DNA from: Toxonevra muliebris
Lineage: Eukaryota; Arthropoda; Insecta; Diptera; Pallopteridae
Assembly (NCBI GenBank): GCA_963691655.1
Contig: OY829329.1
Coordinates: 57,053,408-57,117,407 of the forward strand
DNA length: 64,000 nt
Direction of reading: 5' to 3'
Below, one piece after another: positions 21,898 through 33,772 of this stretch (positions within the stretch are counted from its first letter, which is position 1; each line of letters starts with the position of its first letter). A program made the translations under genes and the position numbers. Under the pieces are notes generated by a model. It made no database searches. It was not told the DNA's origin and worked only from the letters and a program-made list of their open reading frames with translations.

Positions 21898-22806
21898 TAG
21901 GGGAAAGAGGTCCTAAGTCGACACCGTAAGGGTTTTTGCCGAAAACAGGGGATAAACATGGTTTAATGGCACTTTAATGCTTTTGGTCAGGTACCACGAA
22001 CCTTTGTGGCTGCAATGCAGCGCAAAGAGAACAAATCGATTTTTACTATTTCTCAAAATTGTGGTCCTAAGCTGGCTCCCACTGGTTCTGAGTTGGTACA
22101 TAATTTTTTTTTTTGCCCAAATGCAAGAAAAAAGCAGGTTATGTAAGTTTTAGGAGAAAGTAGAGAAATTTAAACCATTTACAGTAAAAAACATGTAGTA
22201 TATGGTCAAACATTATTTATAGAATAGACACATTTCTTCGTAACAAAAATGAAAGAAAAAACTATAAAACATTTAAAACCGATGAAAATGCCAAGGGCGT
22301 TCATCGCTCGTTGCAGTCGATTTTGCATAACAAAACTACTAACAAAATTATATAATTAGTGTAAAAAGATTTTTTTCTGAGCTCCCTGTCGAAAAACCGG
22401 CAAGAGATAAGCAACTTGTAATTAAAACACAACAACATAAAATAGCACACAAGTAACAACAAAAGCAAAAACAAAAAAGTGCCGACTCAGGACTCCCTGT
22501 TTGGTGCCGTCTCAAGATTTTATCCGGCGAAAGCACACAGAACACAAAAACCAACGCACTCTATCAATTAAACTTTTGAATTATTTACAAACCATTTGCA
22601 GCTTCACAAGAATGTAAGAAAATGGAATTCCGTTTGCAGCGCTCACGCTGTCAAGCGAAAACTAAAGTGAAAATTGTCAGTATAAATTACGTCCATGCCT
22701 ACCAACCTGTTATATGACAAAATGGCTAAGCCGATGCACGCGCCATCTCTAAGAAGCGCGGGGGCCCGCTAAGCCCATAGCGCCAAATTATGACCACTCT
22801 CCCCTA
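21898..22806. mobile_element. TA-flanked TIR element, about 0.9 kb, non-autonomous
   Basis: Left end TAGGGGAAAGAGGTCCTAA (from 21898) and right end, on the other strand, TAGGGGAGAGTGGTCATAA (to 22806) are inverted repeats with three mismatches, starting with the TA target. The interior is GC-richer than the surroundings, especially 22480-22800, and repeats the word CTGAGTTGG/GACTCAGGA-type. The two minus-strand ORFs of 62 and 68 codons inside are Cys/Leu-rich and not transposase-like. Tc1/mariner-type by target choice only. Confidence 0.65.
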
Positions 22807-23156
22807 TATAAAAGCTAAAATAAGCAGCAAATAATCAAATATTGTTACCTGAAATGTATCAAAAAAAAAAAAAAAAAAAATTGAAATAATAGGAAAAGAA
22901 AAGAAAAAATAATGCTAAAGTTTACCAAAAATAAAAAAATAGTAGTATGGATACAGGTAAAAAAAAGGAACTGTTAAAGTAGTAGTAGTAGGTAATAGGA
23001 CCAGAAAAAATAATTCTACCACACGGAATGTATAAAAATAAAATTGTATGCAGTTGAAGCGAAAAAATGAAGCAAAGCAATCACTCCAAATTTATACATG
23101 GCCATATAAATACATACACTTATGCAGACATATGTATGTACGTACTTATGTGTATG
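22807..23156. other. Non-coding; poly(A) and purine runs
   Basis: A21 run at 22860-22880 followed by AAAAGAAAAG purine-rich sequence and a short (AGT)n at 22979-22990. No gene. Confidence 0.45.
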
Positions 23157-23808
23157 CAGTGGCTGATCTAAAATCTAGGATTTCAATTTGGGGAGGGTAA
23201 AGTGTGCTAAGTTAAAGGATAATTGTCAGACATTTAAATATTTCAAAATCCAGACCGAAAGCCAGATCGAAAACTAAATAAGAATCCGGACCAAAATCCA
23301 TGTCAAAATTTATATCAAAATTTAAACAAAAATTCGGGCCCAGCGCAAATCAAAACTCAAACCAGAAGCAAATCAAAACTCAGAACAATTTCTGCCTAAA
23401 TTCAAATACAAATTTAAGCCACAAATCAAACCGAAAATAAAACCAAAATTTAAATCAAATTCAGGCCAAAAATCAGATTGAAGTTAAGACCAAAAGCAGA
23501 CCAAAATTCAGATCAAAATTTAGATTGAATTCAAAACAATAAGCAGAACATAATTCAAACAAAAATCAAGCCAAACTCAAATCAAAAATTTAGACCAAAT
23601 TTTTGACTAGAAAAAGACTAAAAATCAAACTGAAATTCCAACTAAATATTAGGCATAAATTATACAAAAGTTCACCTAAAATTTAAGGAAGAACCCAGAC
23701 CACAATTTTAACAAACAACAAAAACGAAAATTGGACCAGAAATCGGACATAAACCGGATCAAAAAATAGATAAAAGAACAGGAGAAGCCAGAAATCAGAA
23801 AAACGAAA

Positions 23809-23857
23809 AAATCACTGTTGAGGAACTGTGGCGGATTCCGAAACGGCCGTCTAATTT
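23809..23857 (+). ncRNA. Hammerhead ribozyme motif, probably inactivated
   Basis: Same architecture as 19348-19396, but the core CTGATGA reads CTGTTGA (23815-23821), changing an invariant A. One stem I pair becomes C-A because the 3' strand is TAATTT. GAAA, the palindrome ACGGCCGT and the GTC triplet are kept. Loss of the invariant core base should abolish cleavage. Confidence 0.7.
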
Positions 23858-24011
23858 GCCCGACTCTATATACATTGTTATTGTGATGACTACATTTGTT
23901 CATTAACCTGTTTATATATAACTTCAAATAACGAAATTGTCATGAACTTAAGTCATGACTTTGAAAATTAACCTCTAGATTTAATTTTCATAGTCTCCTA
24001 AAAAACTATCA
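23809..24011 (+). mobile_element. Second hammerhead-bearing retrozyme-like copy (about 203 bp)
   Basis: Aligns with 19348-19550 along its whole length at roughly 90% identity: hammerhead region, CTATATACATTG, GTGATGACTACATTTG, AACTTAAGTCATGACTTTG and the AACTATCA end. It is a single unit inserted in repeat tract C. A-rich flanks AAAAAAT (23806-23812) and AAAAAAAT (24013-24020) could be a target duplication but are too simple to be sure. Confidence 0.75.
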
Positions 24012-24370
24012 TAAAAAAATTTTTATCCATAGACAAGCTTAACTCAGACTACAAATTAAAACAAAACTTTAACCAAACATTAGACCAAAATTCGGATGAA
24101 AATTACCTTAAAATTCTAAACGAAATTCAGAATTTAAGACAAATCTCTTACCTAATTAAAGCCAAAATTCAGACTACAAATCCGATTAAAACTCCGAGTA
24201 TTTGGACAAAAAATTCTAATCAAATTTTCATCAGAAGGAGACCAATGACTAAACATTTAACCAAAAATCCACCTAAAATCCAGGACAATATTTTAACAAA
24301 AAATCAGACAAAATTACAGTCGAAAATTCAAACCAAAACTTAGACCAAAAGTGAACCAAATACAAAACAA

Positions 24371-25124
24371 AATTGTAAGCATTCACATTTTTAGGAAGGG
24401 CTTCAATCTCTATAGCCCCTTTCTGAGTCCGGAATGTAACCATGAGCTTAACATTGAAATTCGAATATAAAATCAAATATGTATATAAATACTCGTATAT
24501 TGTTACGAACTACTTTTTTTTTTTTTGAGCTACCTACAATTTTGTCCCTAACTACAAGCAATAAAATAAAATAGTAACACAATAAATTTTTTTATTTTCT
24601 TCTTTCTCTGTGTGAGTGTAATATATGTATATAACTATATCTGCATATATATACAATTGTGTTCTTGATAATAGTAGTAACTACCTACCTACAAAAAAAA
24701 AAAAAAAAAAATAATAATAATAATTGAAACCATTTTTATTTGCTGCTAAACGAAGCTGAAAAATTGTTTTCATCTTACATACATACAATTATTGCGCTTG
24801 TGAAATAAAAATTGTGAAGGGAGACAAATGAAATAGGTAGTTGAACTGAACTTAAATATATGTAAAAAAGTGCAATAAATATTAACGATTCCAATTGAGT
24901 TGAGGCAACTGCTCCTTGATGGTTCTGGCATTTATAGATTTTTATATGAAAACCACAAAAAGAAAAAAATAAATAATGTTTTCTTGCCTGCTTTTGCAAC
25001 CTTATTAATATTAAGCTTATTAGCATAAATAGTGAGATTTTGAATTTCACTTGAATTTAAAGCATACTTTTAGGCATACAGTGTAGAAATTATATATAAT
25101 GTACATAAATGGTACAAAATATAA
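24371..25124. other. A/T-rich non-coding
   Basis: Includes an A18 run at 24693-24710 next to (ATA)n. On the minus strand, T18-GTAG|GTAGGT resembles a weak recursive splice site. No gene. Confidence 0.4.
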
Positions 25125-25320
25125 AACTATTTAAGCTATGGCATCACTTCATAGCCAACACACACAAACATTTAACAAATGTTTATTTTTGTATGGGCAT
25201 AAAAAAATTTATTTCAAATATTAATATTACAATCCCTAAAATTATGTAATGTCAATTTGAATTTGAAACGAATATGTGATATACAAATTTCGTATTATGC
25301 TTTTAGGCATTTTGTGGGAT
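25125..25320 (+). repeat. Diverged duplicate of 21010-21200 (copy 2)
   Basis: The partner of the segment at 21.0 kb, same orientation, about 4.1 kb away. ACAAATGTTTATTTTTGTA, CATAAAAAAATTTATT, AAATATTAAT, CTAAAATTATGTAATG and TATTATGCTTTTAGGCATTTTG are collinear with copy 1. Confidence 0.6.
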
Positions 25321-28300
25321 TAAAGTAATGGCATTTGTGGTTTTGCATAATGCAGAGGTAGTCCTCGAACAGTGCAGTGGAAACTAAACCCATGCACTGT
25401 CAAATTTTTGGTAGAACTGAATATACATACAAACGAATTCGGTTACTTCTAATTATAGTAACGTTTTTAGTTTATTTAGTCTAATTTCCAACGTTTCGCA
25501 TAATTTTTGTGCGAAACATTGGGATATAAATAAAATTATTTTTGGGTAGTTCTAAAGAAAAATGTGAAGGTATTATTTCTGAGAGCGTGGCATTAGGGCT
25601 TAAAGTTAAAACTCGTATGTTCTTTATTTAGCTGAAGTGGAAAGACATTGTTACGTTTCCGGAGGCTGAAAAGAAATCAATGAGGAAAAGTGTTTGATTT
25701 TAGGGTAATTTCTTACTTTATTCTTGATAAATGCAATCAGTCACTAGTTTATGTTTTCGTTCCTTTCAAAATTTGGTTGGTTCAGGACTAATGTTTATAA
25801 TTTACAAGGAATTTAGGTATTCCCAAAACCTTTTCCTTGGATCCGCTAGTGAAGTCAGTCAAACAAAAATTGCTGCAATTGATAATTGGCTACTTTTACT
25901 TAAAAAAAATCAGTATTTTTTGTTGTTTTTGCAACATTGGGAATACTCCCCAGACGATTTGCGTTGAAAGCACATATAAATTGCTACGTCATTTACTTTT
26001 TTTACACGAGTTCAAGGCCATTTTATTCGTCTGATGAGAATCGGTGGTTGATTTTATTACTTATAAATTCTCAACAAGTCTGAAGTAAAGTTAGTCGCTA
26101 TGAAAAATTAAGCTTTCATTACACATTGCCTTAGCCCCTGTTCTTAAAATCTAGAAAAGAAAAACATCGATTCATTATTTTTTCGTCAACTGTACCTAAC
26201 TACATATATTTTTTTCATATTTAAATTTTCTTTTTTTCATTTCGTACGCCACTGAAAATCACTTCAAATTGTTGAATTAATAAATAAATACATAAATTCC
26301 GGTATTACTGGCAATTCTAAAAGAGAAATCAACAAACTATCCAAAAAATTTGTAAATGCATACAACAACAGCAGCGTTGACTAAAAATTTCGTTCAAAAA
26401 TTTTGAAATGGAAATACAATTTAACGCTTGATTGCTACTTAATCATGCTTAAAAATGCACACAGCATTTCAATATCAAACCAGCAAAACCAGGGCAGAAG
26501 CAGGAGAGTTAAAGCAGCAACAACAACATTATTGGTGTCAAAAGTCTCTTGGAAATTAACAGCAAGCGGACGTTTAGCTACAAGTCTTTGGCGTGCTTTT
26601 TTCATAGAGTCCACCAAAAGTATGTGACTTCATCACGATAACGACGACGCCGACGAAGATGACGCCAATATTTCAGAACACAATTAAGTAATACTTCATT
26701 TCAATCAAGTGTTCGACTGACACTTTTTCTGCTTCCTTCTTAGATTTTTTCTTATTTTTTTTTTGTCGTTGAATATGAAATACCTTAGGAATCATTATGC
26801 TAAACCAAAAGCTAAAAGGAACCAACACTATTAGTATTGCCACTATCACTGCTTGAGCTGCTGTTGCTGCTGGAATTCTCCTACCGGCACGTACACTATA
26901 CTATTTGTGTTTTGCCACTTGAAGCTTTTAAATTTCAGATACACACACAGCTACCCATAGCTAGTGCCAAAGTGCCATTAAAAGTTTATAAAAACTTTTG
27001 CTCATATTTTACTCAACGACCCATCGAAGTCATTGAACATATATATGTATAACAACGGAACAGCGTCATAACAGCAATAGCAAACGTAGCAACAGCAGCA
27101 GCAAGTGTCGAGAACGACATCAACGACAACGACGTGCTCTACCTAAAAATGACCTGTTCTACTTGATTAGTTATCAAAGTGTTTAAATAATACAAAAAAA
27201 AAAAAATTCAGGTGTTTTCGTTTCATATAAACTCACTGTACCTCATCGAACTTGGTGTTGCTGTTACTCATGATATCATGTCGCTGACTAAAGCTGAGTG
27301 GTTGTTTGCCTTATTTGCTAAATTGATGTTGTTGCTCTTGATGGTAGTATGTCAGCATCCTCGTCATTTCTTGTTCTTCTTCTTGCTGCTTCTACTGTAG
27401 CTGCTTCTTCTACTTTTGCCGCTGCTTTTGCTATATTTGCTTGAGTGTTTTTCAATGTCCTTTCCTTCTTTTTCTTTTGAATATATTTATAAACTATGCA
27501 CTGTGAATGTTTTACCATTATGCCACCAGCCAGCCAGCCATACCATGCCAGTTAAGTTTATTCAATGAAACTTTTAGCAAAATGATGAGGAAAGTTTTTG
27601 ATTTTATTTTTTTTTTTTTTTAGTTTACATATTTGTTTACTATTTTCTATGCATTTTTGTGTTTTTTTTTTCTTTTTGTTGGTTTTCCAAAATTTGATGT
27701 TTTGAAATTTTAAGTAAATTAAATTTAAGCATTCCAAAGTGTCAAGTTGATGTTGATGTTTTCATGTATGTCGTTCTCAAATACACAAAACTTTTAATAG
27801 CTAAGCTAAAAAATTTATATATGCATATAAAAAATATTATAGAAACAGCTTAAAGTCATGGTTTTTGCTTTGGGGGATTACCTCTGAGATTAGTACTTAA
27901 GTAAGCATTAAAAGAAATTAGATTCTTCTATGCTTTGAAAATTAAAAATATATTATCTCGTTTTTTATAAAATTTTTAAAAAACAGTATAAATTTTTAAA
28001 TGTTCGCTACTCATGAAAAAATTATTTTTACCCTAAACAATTTATAAAATACAGTTTACGATATTGTACCTAGTAAGTTTAGCTAATAGAAAATTTTTAG
28101 CACACTTTTAGGTTTAATTATGACCGGATATAACAGCAAAAATTTAAAAATTCGCAACAACCGATTGTTCATCGTAATTGATTTAGAAGCTTTTCGAAAC
28201 TTTAATATTTATTTGCTGGTTTTACATAATTTCATACATTTTGAACTTCTCGTGTCAAAATTTGAAAAAAACGACAATTTTCAATAATTTTTTTCTCAGT

Positions 28301-29185
28301 GATTTTATTAACCAAGAGGTTTCAAGAACTTTCACTTAAAACATTTGTTTTATTGTAGGTATCTAAAAATTCCAGACTTGGTGAGTAATTTTTTCAAATC
28401 AATGAGATCAATGACTTTCACTATTCATAAAAATGGATGAGTGCATAAACATAAACTCAAAATATTTAATTTTGTTACGAAGAAAAATCTTGAGTTTCCG
28501 CTCTTCTTAATGCGCAAGTGAAGTTATGCAGCAAAATTCTAGAGGTACTTAATGCAAAAGTTTTTAGTTTATTTTTTCTTTCACTTTTAGTCTCACGCAG
28601 ATCGAGTGTGTTTAATAAAAAGCCTTTTGTTTTCCTGCTCTCATTAATTTCAAACGTTAACTCTTCAAATGTTTAGGACGACACAATAGGTAAGGTAGAG
28701 AGAGAGAGAGAGAGAGAACGTTTAGATAGAGTTGAATAGATGCATAGTAAAATAAAGAAGTATGGTAAGCCAAATTCTCCTTTCTTTAAATGAATGAACT
28801 TTTTGAGATTCACTTGATTTTAATATCAAATGGTTCTCAAAAAACAATGGATGCGTGCAAACAATTTGATGTGTTAAAAATTGAACCAACTGAATGCCAT
28901 ATACATAAGCTCACATATGTATAGCCATTTATAGGGATTTGATGTATAATATATATGCTAGGAAAATAATTCAAATTAAAAAAATTCTTTAAAAATTTAT
29001 TAGATATCATTATCTTTTATATATAATAGCCCAATTCACTATAAATTGCAAATGACCTTGCACCATTGCAAATGCAAATTTTTATTCCATATCGCATATA
29101 TTTGTTGTTGTGATGGCAAAAATATTTTGCAATTGCACCAAATCGTAGTTGCATTATTTTTCTTTTACTCAATGCATCGGGAACG
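25321..29185. other. Long non-coding stretch
   Basis: No gene recognised in 3.9 kb. Small items: hairpin GTTTCGCA...TGCGAAAC at 25493-25518; CAACAGCAGC/GACGACGCC triplet-rich patches at 26360-26670 and 27065-27130; a CTTCTTCTTGCTGCTTCT-type patch at 27360-27430; T15 at 27607-27621; (GA)n at 28699-28719. Short ORFs here derive from these repeats. Confidence 0.45.
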
Positions 29186-29467
29186 ATATGTTCGCATATG
29201 CGCAGTTGTAATTGCATCTTTTTTTTTGCGATTTAAGTTTTTCTTCCGGTCGATTTGAAATTTTATTAGATGTGAAAATTTTACATAACGTCGCCTGAGA
29301 ATTGATTTGGTGTATGTGTGTACAAATTCATACACCTATACGCCAAATCAATTCTCAGGCGACGTTATGTAAAATTTTCACATCTAATAAAATTTCAAAT
29401 CGACCGGAAGAAAAACTTAAATCGCAAAAAAAAAGATGCAATTACAACTGCGCATATGCGAACATAT
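29186..29467. repeat. Perfect 125-bp inverted repeat (palindrome)
   Basis: 29186-29310 is the exact reverse complement of 29343-29467, including a matched T9/A9 run, around a 32-bp spacer (29311-29342) that is itself partly self-complementary. No mismatch was found over 125 bp. It would extrude as a long hairpin. No coding capacity: the ORF spanning it is a translation of the repeat. Confidence 0.9.
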
Positions 29468-29528
29468 TGATTTGGTGTATGTGTGTACAAATTCATACAC
29501 CTATACGCCAAATCAATTCTCAGGCGAC
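29301..29528. repeat. 63-bp direct repeat of the palindrome centre
   Basis: The centre of the palindrome (29301-29363) is repeated without difference at 29466-29528, starting exactly where the right arm ends. The layout is arm, centre, inverted arm, centre again. The 63-bp unit can itself fold (ATTGATTTGG...CCAAATCAAT). Confidence 0.88.
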
Positions 29529-29551
29529 AATAAGTGTTTTTTCGCATTTAA

Positions 29552-29756
29552 CCTTAGAAAGGCAATAAGGGTGACCAGTCACCCCACTACTTTTCAAAAG
29601 CACCGTAAATAGATTTGCCTTAACTGCATTTAATAAAAATAAGAAACAATGTATTTTTATTGAAGTAAATAAGAGATTTTATAATAAATAAGTTTGATTT
29701 TTTCTGTTTAACATATTTGCTATTTACATAGATAAAAAAGTGTTGCCTTTCTAAGA
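29552..29756. mobile_element. piggyBac-type MITE, 205 bp
   Basis: Flanked by TTAA at 29548-29551 and 29757-29760. Terminal inverted repeats are 14 bp: left CCTTAGAAAGGCAA, right (other strand) TCTTAGAAAGGCAA. CC(C/T)TAGAAAG is the classical piggyBac end. Just inside the left end is the palindrome GGGTGACCAGTCACCC (about 29568-29583). No ORF, so it would need a transposase in trans. Confidence 0.85.
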
Positions 29757-29760
29757 TTAA

Positions 29761-30523
29761 TGCCAAATTTTTATAATGCCGTGGTTTGCTATCATTATTA
29801 CTACATTTTGTTTGTACATTTATTGAAACCTAGATTCTTTATTATTATCATTTTGTATTGTTTTTATATTTTAAAAAATATTTAATTTTAATCCAATCTA
29901 ACTAACCGAATGCAAAACCTATCAAATGCCTGTGTTTGCTACGTCGACTTCTCTGCTTGTATGGTATGGTCGATCTCCACACGTTTAACACCAACAAATA
30001 ATTCTGCCACGAATAAATGTACACACACATTTTGTTTTCGTATGTTTCGTTTGTATGTGTGAGTAAATTGATCGAAACACAAACAAACCAACTCCGCTCG
30101 TATTTTAATTTCTCCCTCTCTTCTTCTCTTTGTTGTTTAGAGTAGCACAGTCATGCCGCGCAGTAGTGTGAGCGAGAGGGCAACTGGACGTTACAGTTAT
30201 TCTTACATTTTACACATTTGAAATTTTGCCCATACCGTGACCTAAAATGTTTACTCATCAAAAAGATGAATATTTTTTCCTAGTCAATTTTGGAATTGAA
30301 GAAGGTTAATTTTTGCAAAAGGACATTTACAGCCTGTTCATATTAAAATATTTTTTTCATCTTTCTATTGACTGGTTCTCTAATTATAAGCTTAGCTTGT
30401 TTTACTATGATTACTTAAAATACCAAATAAATAAATAAAATCAATAACTAAATAGAAATAAAAACATTATTAGGAAAATAGCGGAAGCTGGGATTAGGGA
30501 AGGAAGTAAAGCAGTCGTGAGAC
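29761..30523. other. Non-coding
   Basis: No gene or repeat ends recognised. A slightly GC-richer paragraph lies at 29930-30200 with no open frame. Confidence 0.4.
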
Positions 30524-30768
30524 GACCTCGATAGTCTAGTGGATAGTGCACTAGACTTTCATCCAGAAGGTTGCGGGTTCGATTCCCGTCTTGGTCTGGT
30601 GGTTAGTTCTCATAAGCTTCTTATATTCACTATCGATATGAAGTGGATGAGAATTATAAGAATGTGTACAAGTACACACCTTGGTTGGTAATGGCAAAAC
30701 CACCGAGCTGATAAAAAATTGTTACACAGCCGTTGGGAATCGGCGTTAAACTGTAGGTCCTACCATCG
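30524..30768 (+). mobile_element. tRNA-derived SINE (family S1), 3'-truncated
   Basis: A tRNA-like head starts at GACCTCGATAGTCTAGTGG (A-box-like TAGTCTAGTGGATAG) and has B box GGTTCGATTCC at 30576-30586. It continues into a body shared with the copy at 49083-49352: ACCTTGGTTGGTAATGGC, CACCGAGCTGATAAAAAATT, AATCGGCGTTAAACTGTAGG. The acceptor arms do not pair well, so it is a SINE head and not a tRNA gene. The tail is cut off by the next SINE. Confidence 0.82.
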
Positions 30769-30972
30769 CCACTGTGGTCTAGTGGAAGAGTGCCAGACTC
30801 TTGTTTCTGGAGACCCGAGTTCGATTCTCGGCTTGGGTATGTTTCTTATCTATCTTTCTTTCTCCCTTCCTTTCTTTCTTTCTTTCTTGGGGCTTTGGTA
30901 CAAAAGATCTTATAGGTCGCAGTGCCTGACTTTCGAGTCGTCCTTCCTTCAAATAATAATAATAATAAAGCC
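30769..30972 (+). mobile_element. tRNA-derived SINE (family S2)
   Basis: A second tRNA-like head, CCACTGTGGTCTAGTGGAAG with B box GAGTTCGATTCTC near 30817-30829. A CTTTCTTTC microsatellite-like stretch (30851-30888) and a short body follow, ending in (AAT)n at about 30950-30968. It is inserted at the end of the S1 SINE. Body sequence is not shared with other copies in this window. Confidence 0.7.
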
Positions 30973-32024
30973 GTCGTAACTTTCTAGTACTTTATTTATT
31001 CACTTACGCCACGCAGAGCAAATAATTCACAGATCGAGTTATATGTGACGTGGTCATATATAATTATAGTCGGCAAGTAACAGCAACAACTCTTTCCTCT
31101 AGTAAATTTTATGCTTCGCTTTACCTCTGAGAGCATCATATATATATTGTTGAGAACGCTAGCGGATCCAGAGATTTCTTAAGACGAGGTTTCGAATTTT
31201 TCGTCCCTTTGCAAATTTTTTTTTTTTTTGTTAAGTTGATCATTTACGGGTCTCCGGACACTCAGTTATAGATGAGAATGAGATAGCCAACTAGATAGCA
31301 AAGCAAGCAAACTAAATAAAAACAACCTCCAACGAATTGTGAATTTTTTCAGGGCATTGCATGAAAAATCAAGGCATAAGAGATTACAGAAATTGTCGTA
31401 TATCTAACTAACAATATCTCACATAAATTTCTTCCTCAAAAAAAAAAGTGATAATAAAACCATTAGTTCTCTAAACCTTCTCAGTGACTTTTACCTAACT
31501 TTCGAGTCATCCTGTCTGCTGGCTTTCTTGCCTTTAAACCTTCCTACTTTACTACTTTCTTATTTTTTACCTTTTTATCTTTCCAGCTTCCTACCTATCT
31601 AAATACCTTCATTCCTACTGAACTTTTAGCTGAGTTTTGATCAGGCTTTTGCTGAGAATTTATTTTGATTTCTGGATTAACTTTCGGACTGAATTTGACT
31701 TCAATGTATGTATAATTTGTTGTTTTTTGTTCTGGATGTTGGTTTCGAGTTTGACTAGTTTTAGTTTTTCATAGCTAAATTTGCCAGATTCGCTAGGTTC
31801 TTTTCTTCTCTTCCGCAACCACTGTATCCGTTATTTCATTTACAACATTGCATTTGCACAACATTCTTGTTCAAATGTAACCGGTGTTCTTTCATTTCTG
31901 CTTATGTTCTAATATTCTGAGAATAGTCTTTCTTCTGCACATCATGGCATCATAGTCTGATATGCTCTTTGTTTTGATTGACGCTCTTAAAATTCTATGC
32001 TCATAAACTCAAAGTCTGTATAAT
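30973..32024. other. Non-coding
   Basis: The segment CTAGCGGATCCAGAGATTT at 31157-31175 is shared with 60044-60062 and is probably a hAT-type end fragment. CTTTCTTACC-rich pyrimidine sequence lies at 31500-31610. No gene. Confidence 0.4.
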
Positions 32025-32496
32025 TTAACCCTTTTTATCCCACTCACTGACTTTGAGTGACTATTAAAAATAAAATCGTTATATATTTTCGATTTCTTAG
32101 TTTTTCGCGGAAAGGGCCTAATGTATTCGTTCATTTACCGGTTACCTTCACAAAAATGGGTTTTTTGTTTTATTTTATTTTTCTTGATTAGTCAAAAATC
32201 ATTAAATGAACAAAAAACTGCGTAAAGTCTCACGTAGTGACTATGAGCCATTATATACATATGTATATTGGAATACGTAGTGTACCACAAAACTAACCCG
32301 GAATAATAGTAGGGTACGATGTGTGTGAGCTTACTGATAGATACAGATGCAAGAAAACATGACATTGTCGTTTATACAGAGTTTTACGATCCTCTATACG
32401 GTAATTTGCAGTTCCTTGTTCGTATGTTAAAACACAGATTTACCGACTTATCGCGTTATTTTCCATTTGATAGGACCACCGATAGTATTTAGATTA

Positions 32497-33772
32497 TATT
32501 GGGAGTATGAATGTATAAGCTCGTAATTGTGACTAACGTGCCATTTTTTTTGACATTAACAGCTATTCTATCTCGAAGAGCGTCAAAAATACTATAAGAA
32601 TTGATCTGTCAAATAATTTTCATAATTTTACAAAAGTGTTTTACTATAGCTGAAAATGTCGAATTTCGTGCCAACAAAACAACATTTGCGGGAAGTTTTA
32701 ATTTGCTTCTTCCATTTAAAGAAAAACGCAACTGAAGCACATCGTTTACTCACTGAAGCTTATCCTGACTGTGCTATAGACGTTAGAATGTGTCAGCTGT
32801 AGTATGCCCGTTTCAAAAGTGGTGATTTTGATGTTAAAGACAGGGAACGTTCAGGCGGCCCGAAAAAGTTCGAAGATGAAGAATTGAAGGCATTACTCGA
32901 AGAAGATTCATGTCAAACGCAACAAGAACTTGTAGAATCTTTAGAAGTTGATCAATCAACCATTTCTAAATGATTAAGAGCATTGGGAATGATTCAAAAG
33001 CAAGGAAATTGGGTGCCGTACGAATTGAAGCCGAGAGACGTCGAACGACGATTTTTCACATGTGAACTGCTGATTGAACGATAGAAAATCCTAGGGTTTT
33101 CTGCATCCTATTGTGACTGGCGATGAAAAGTGGATACGTTACGATAACCCAAAGCGTAAAAAATCATGGGGACCGCCCGGACATGCATCAACATCAACGG
33201 CAAAGCCGAACATACATGGATCCAAGCTCATGCTGTGTATTTGGTGGGATATGAAAGGTGTCGTGTATTATGAGCTGTTGAAACCAAATGAAACGATCAC
33301 TAGCGACCGCTACCGACAACAATTGATGCATTTGAGCCGAGCATTAAAGGATAAGAGGACAGAATATGAGAATAGACACGACAAAGTTATTCTTCAGCAC
33401 GACAATGCTCGGCCGCATGTTGCAAGGCAAGTAAAAACATACTTGGAAACGCTGAAATGGGAAGTGCTACCGCACCCGTCGTATTCTCCAGACATTGCTC
33501 CTTCTGATTACCACTTGTTTCGATCGATGACACATGGCCTGGCTAAACAGCACTTTCGTTCTTTCGAAGATCTCACAAAATGGGTCGATTCGTGGATAGC
33601 CTCAAAAGATGAGGAGTTCTTTCGACGCGGAATCCGTATGCTACCAGAAAGATGGGAAAAGGTTGTGGCTAACGATAGACAATACTTTAAAGAATAAATT
33701 TATAATCACTTTTCACAATAAATGTCCAAATTAGGAAAAAAAATACGTGTTTATCCATTCATATTCCCAATA
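32497..33772 (+). mobile_element. Full-length mariner element (dead)
   Basis: 1276 bp including TA duplications at 32497-32498 and 33771-33772. Terminal inverted repeats: left TATTGGGAGTATGAATG, right (other strand) TATTGGGAATATGAATG, continuing into TATAAGC/GATAAAC. Length and layout are standard for mariner. It is nested inside the TTAA element and carries a mutated transposase gene. Confidence 0.9.
32656..33697 (+). pseudogene. mariner transposase (DD34D), inactivated
   Basis: About 345 codons, the normal mariner length. The N-terminal part (MSNFVPTKQHLREVL..., paired helix-turn-helix region with RFKSGDFDVKDRERSGGPKKFED) has in-frame stops at 32800-32802, 32971-32973 and 33082-33084. A frameshift between 33085 and 33105 leads into an intact 194-codon frame from TGDEKW (first catalytic Asp). 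HDNARPH (second) and YSPDIAPSDYHLF (third) follow, with exactly 34 residues between the second and third Asp. WVDSWIASKDEEFF and LPERWEKVVA close the protein. The catalytic half is undamaged; only the DNA-binding half is broken. Confidence 0.92.

Larger units (their letters stand above)
23157..24370. repeat. Decayed 12-bp repeat tract, family 1 (tract C), with hAT-like head
   Basis: Begins CAGTGGCTGATCTAAAATC and, after about 60 bp including GGATAATTGTCAGAC, becomes a dense array of CCAAAATTCAGA-like units to about 24360, interrupted only by 23809-24011. Tract E at 54658 begins almost identically (CAGTGGCGGATCTAGAAATC, then GGATAATTGTCGGAC). That suggests the arrays are the interiors of one TE family whose end is CAGTGGC. 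The matching right end was not found. Confidence 0.65.

Noticed and set aside
24676..24715. Minus-strand poly-T GTAG|GTAGGT as a recursive splice site
   Set aside because: The pyrimidine tract is a simple T homopolymer and the donor half GTAGGT is weak; likely a microsatellite coincidence.
26029..26070. CTGATGAG at 26034 as another hammerhead core
   Set aside because: No GAAA core, no stem II complement and no NUH site at the required distance.
29302..29568. 88-codon ORF with an internal 20-residue repeat
   Set aside because: The protein repeat is just the 63-bp DNA direct repeat of the palindrome centre.
30524..30600. Functional tRNA gene
   Set aside because: Acceptor and anticodon stems do not pair properly, and the sequence continues into a body repeated at 49 kb, so it is a SINE head. 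The same applies to 30769, 40517, 50655 and 52608.
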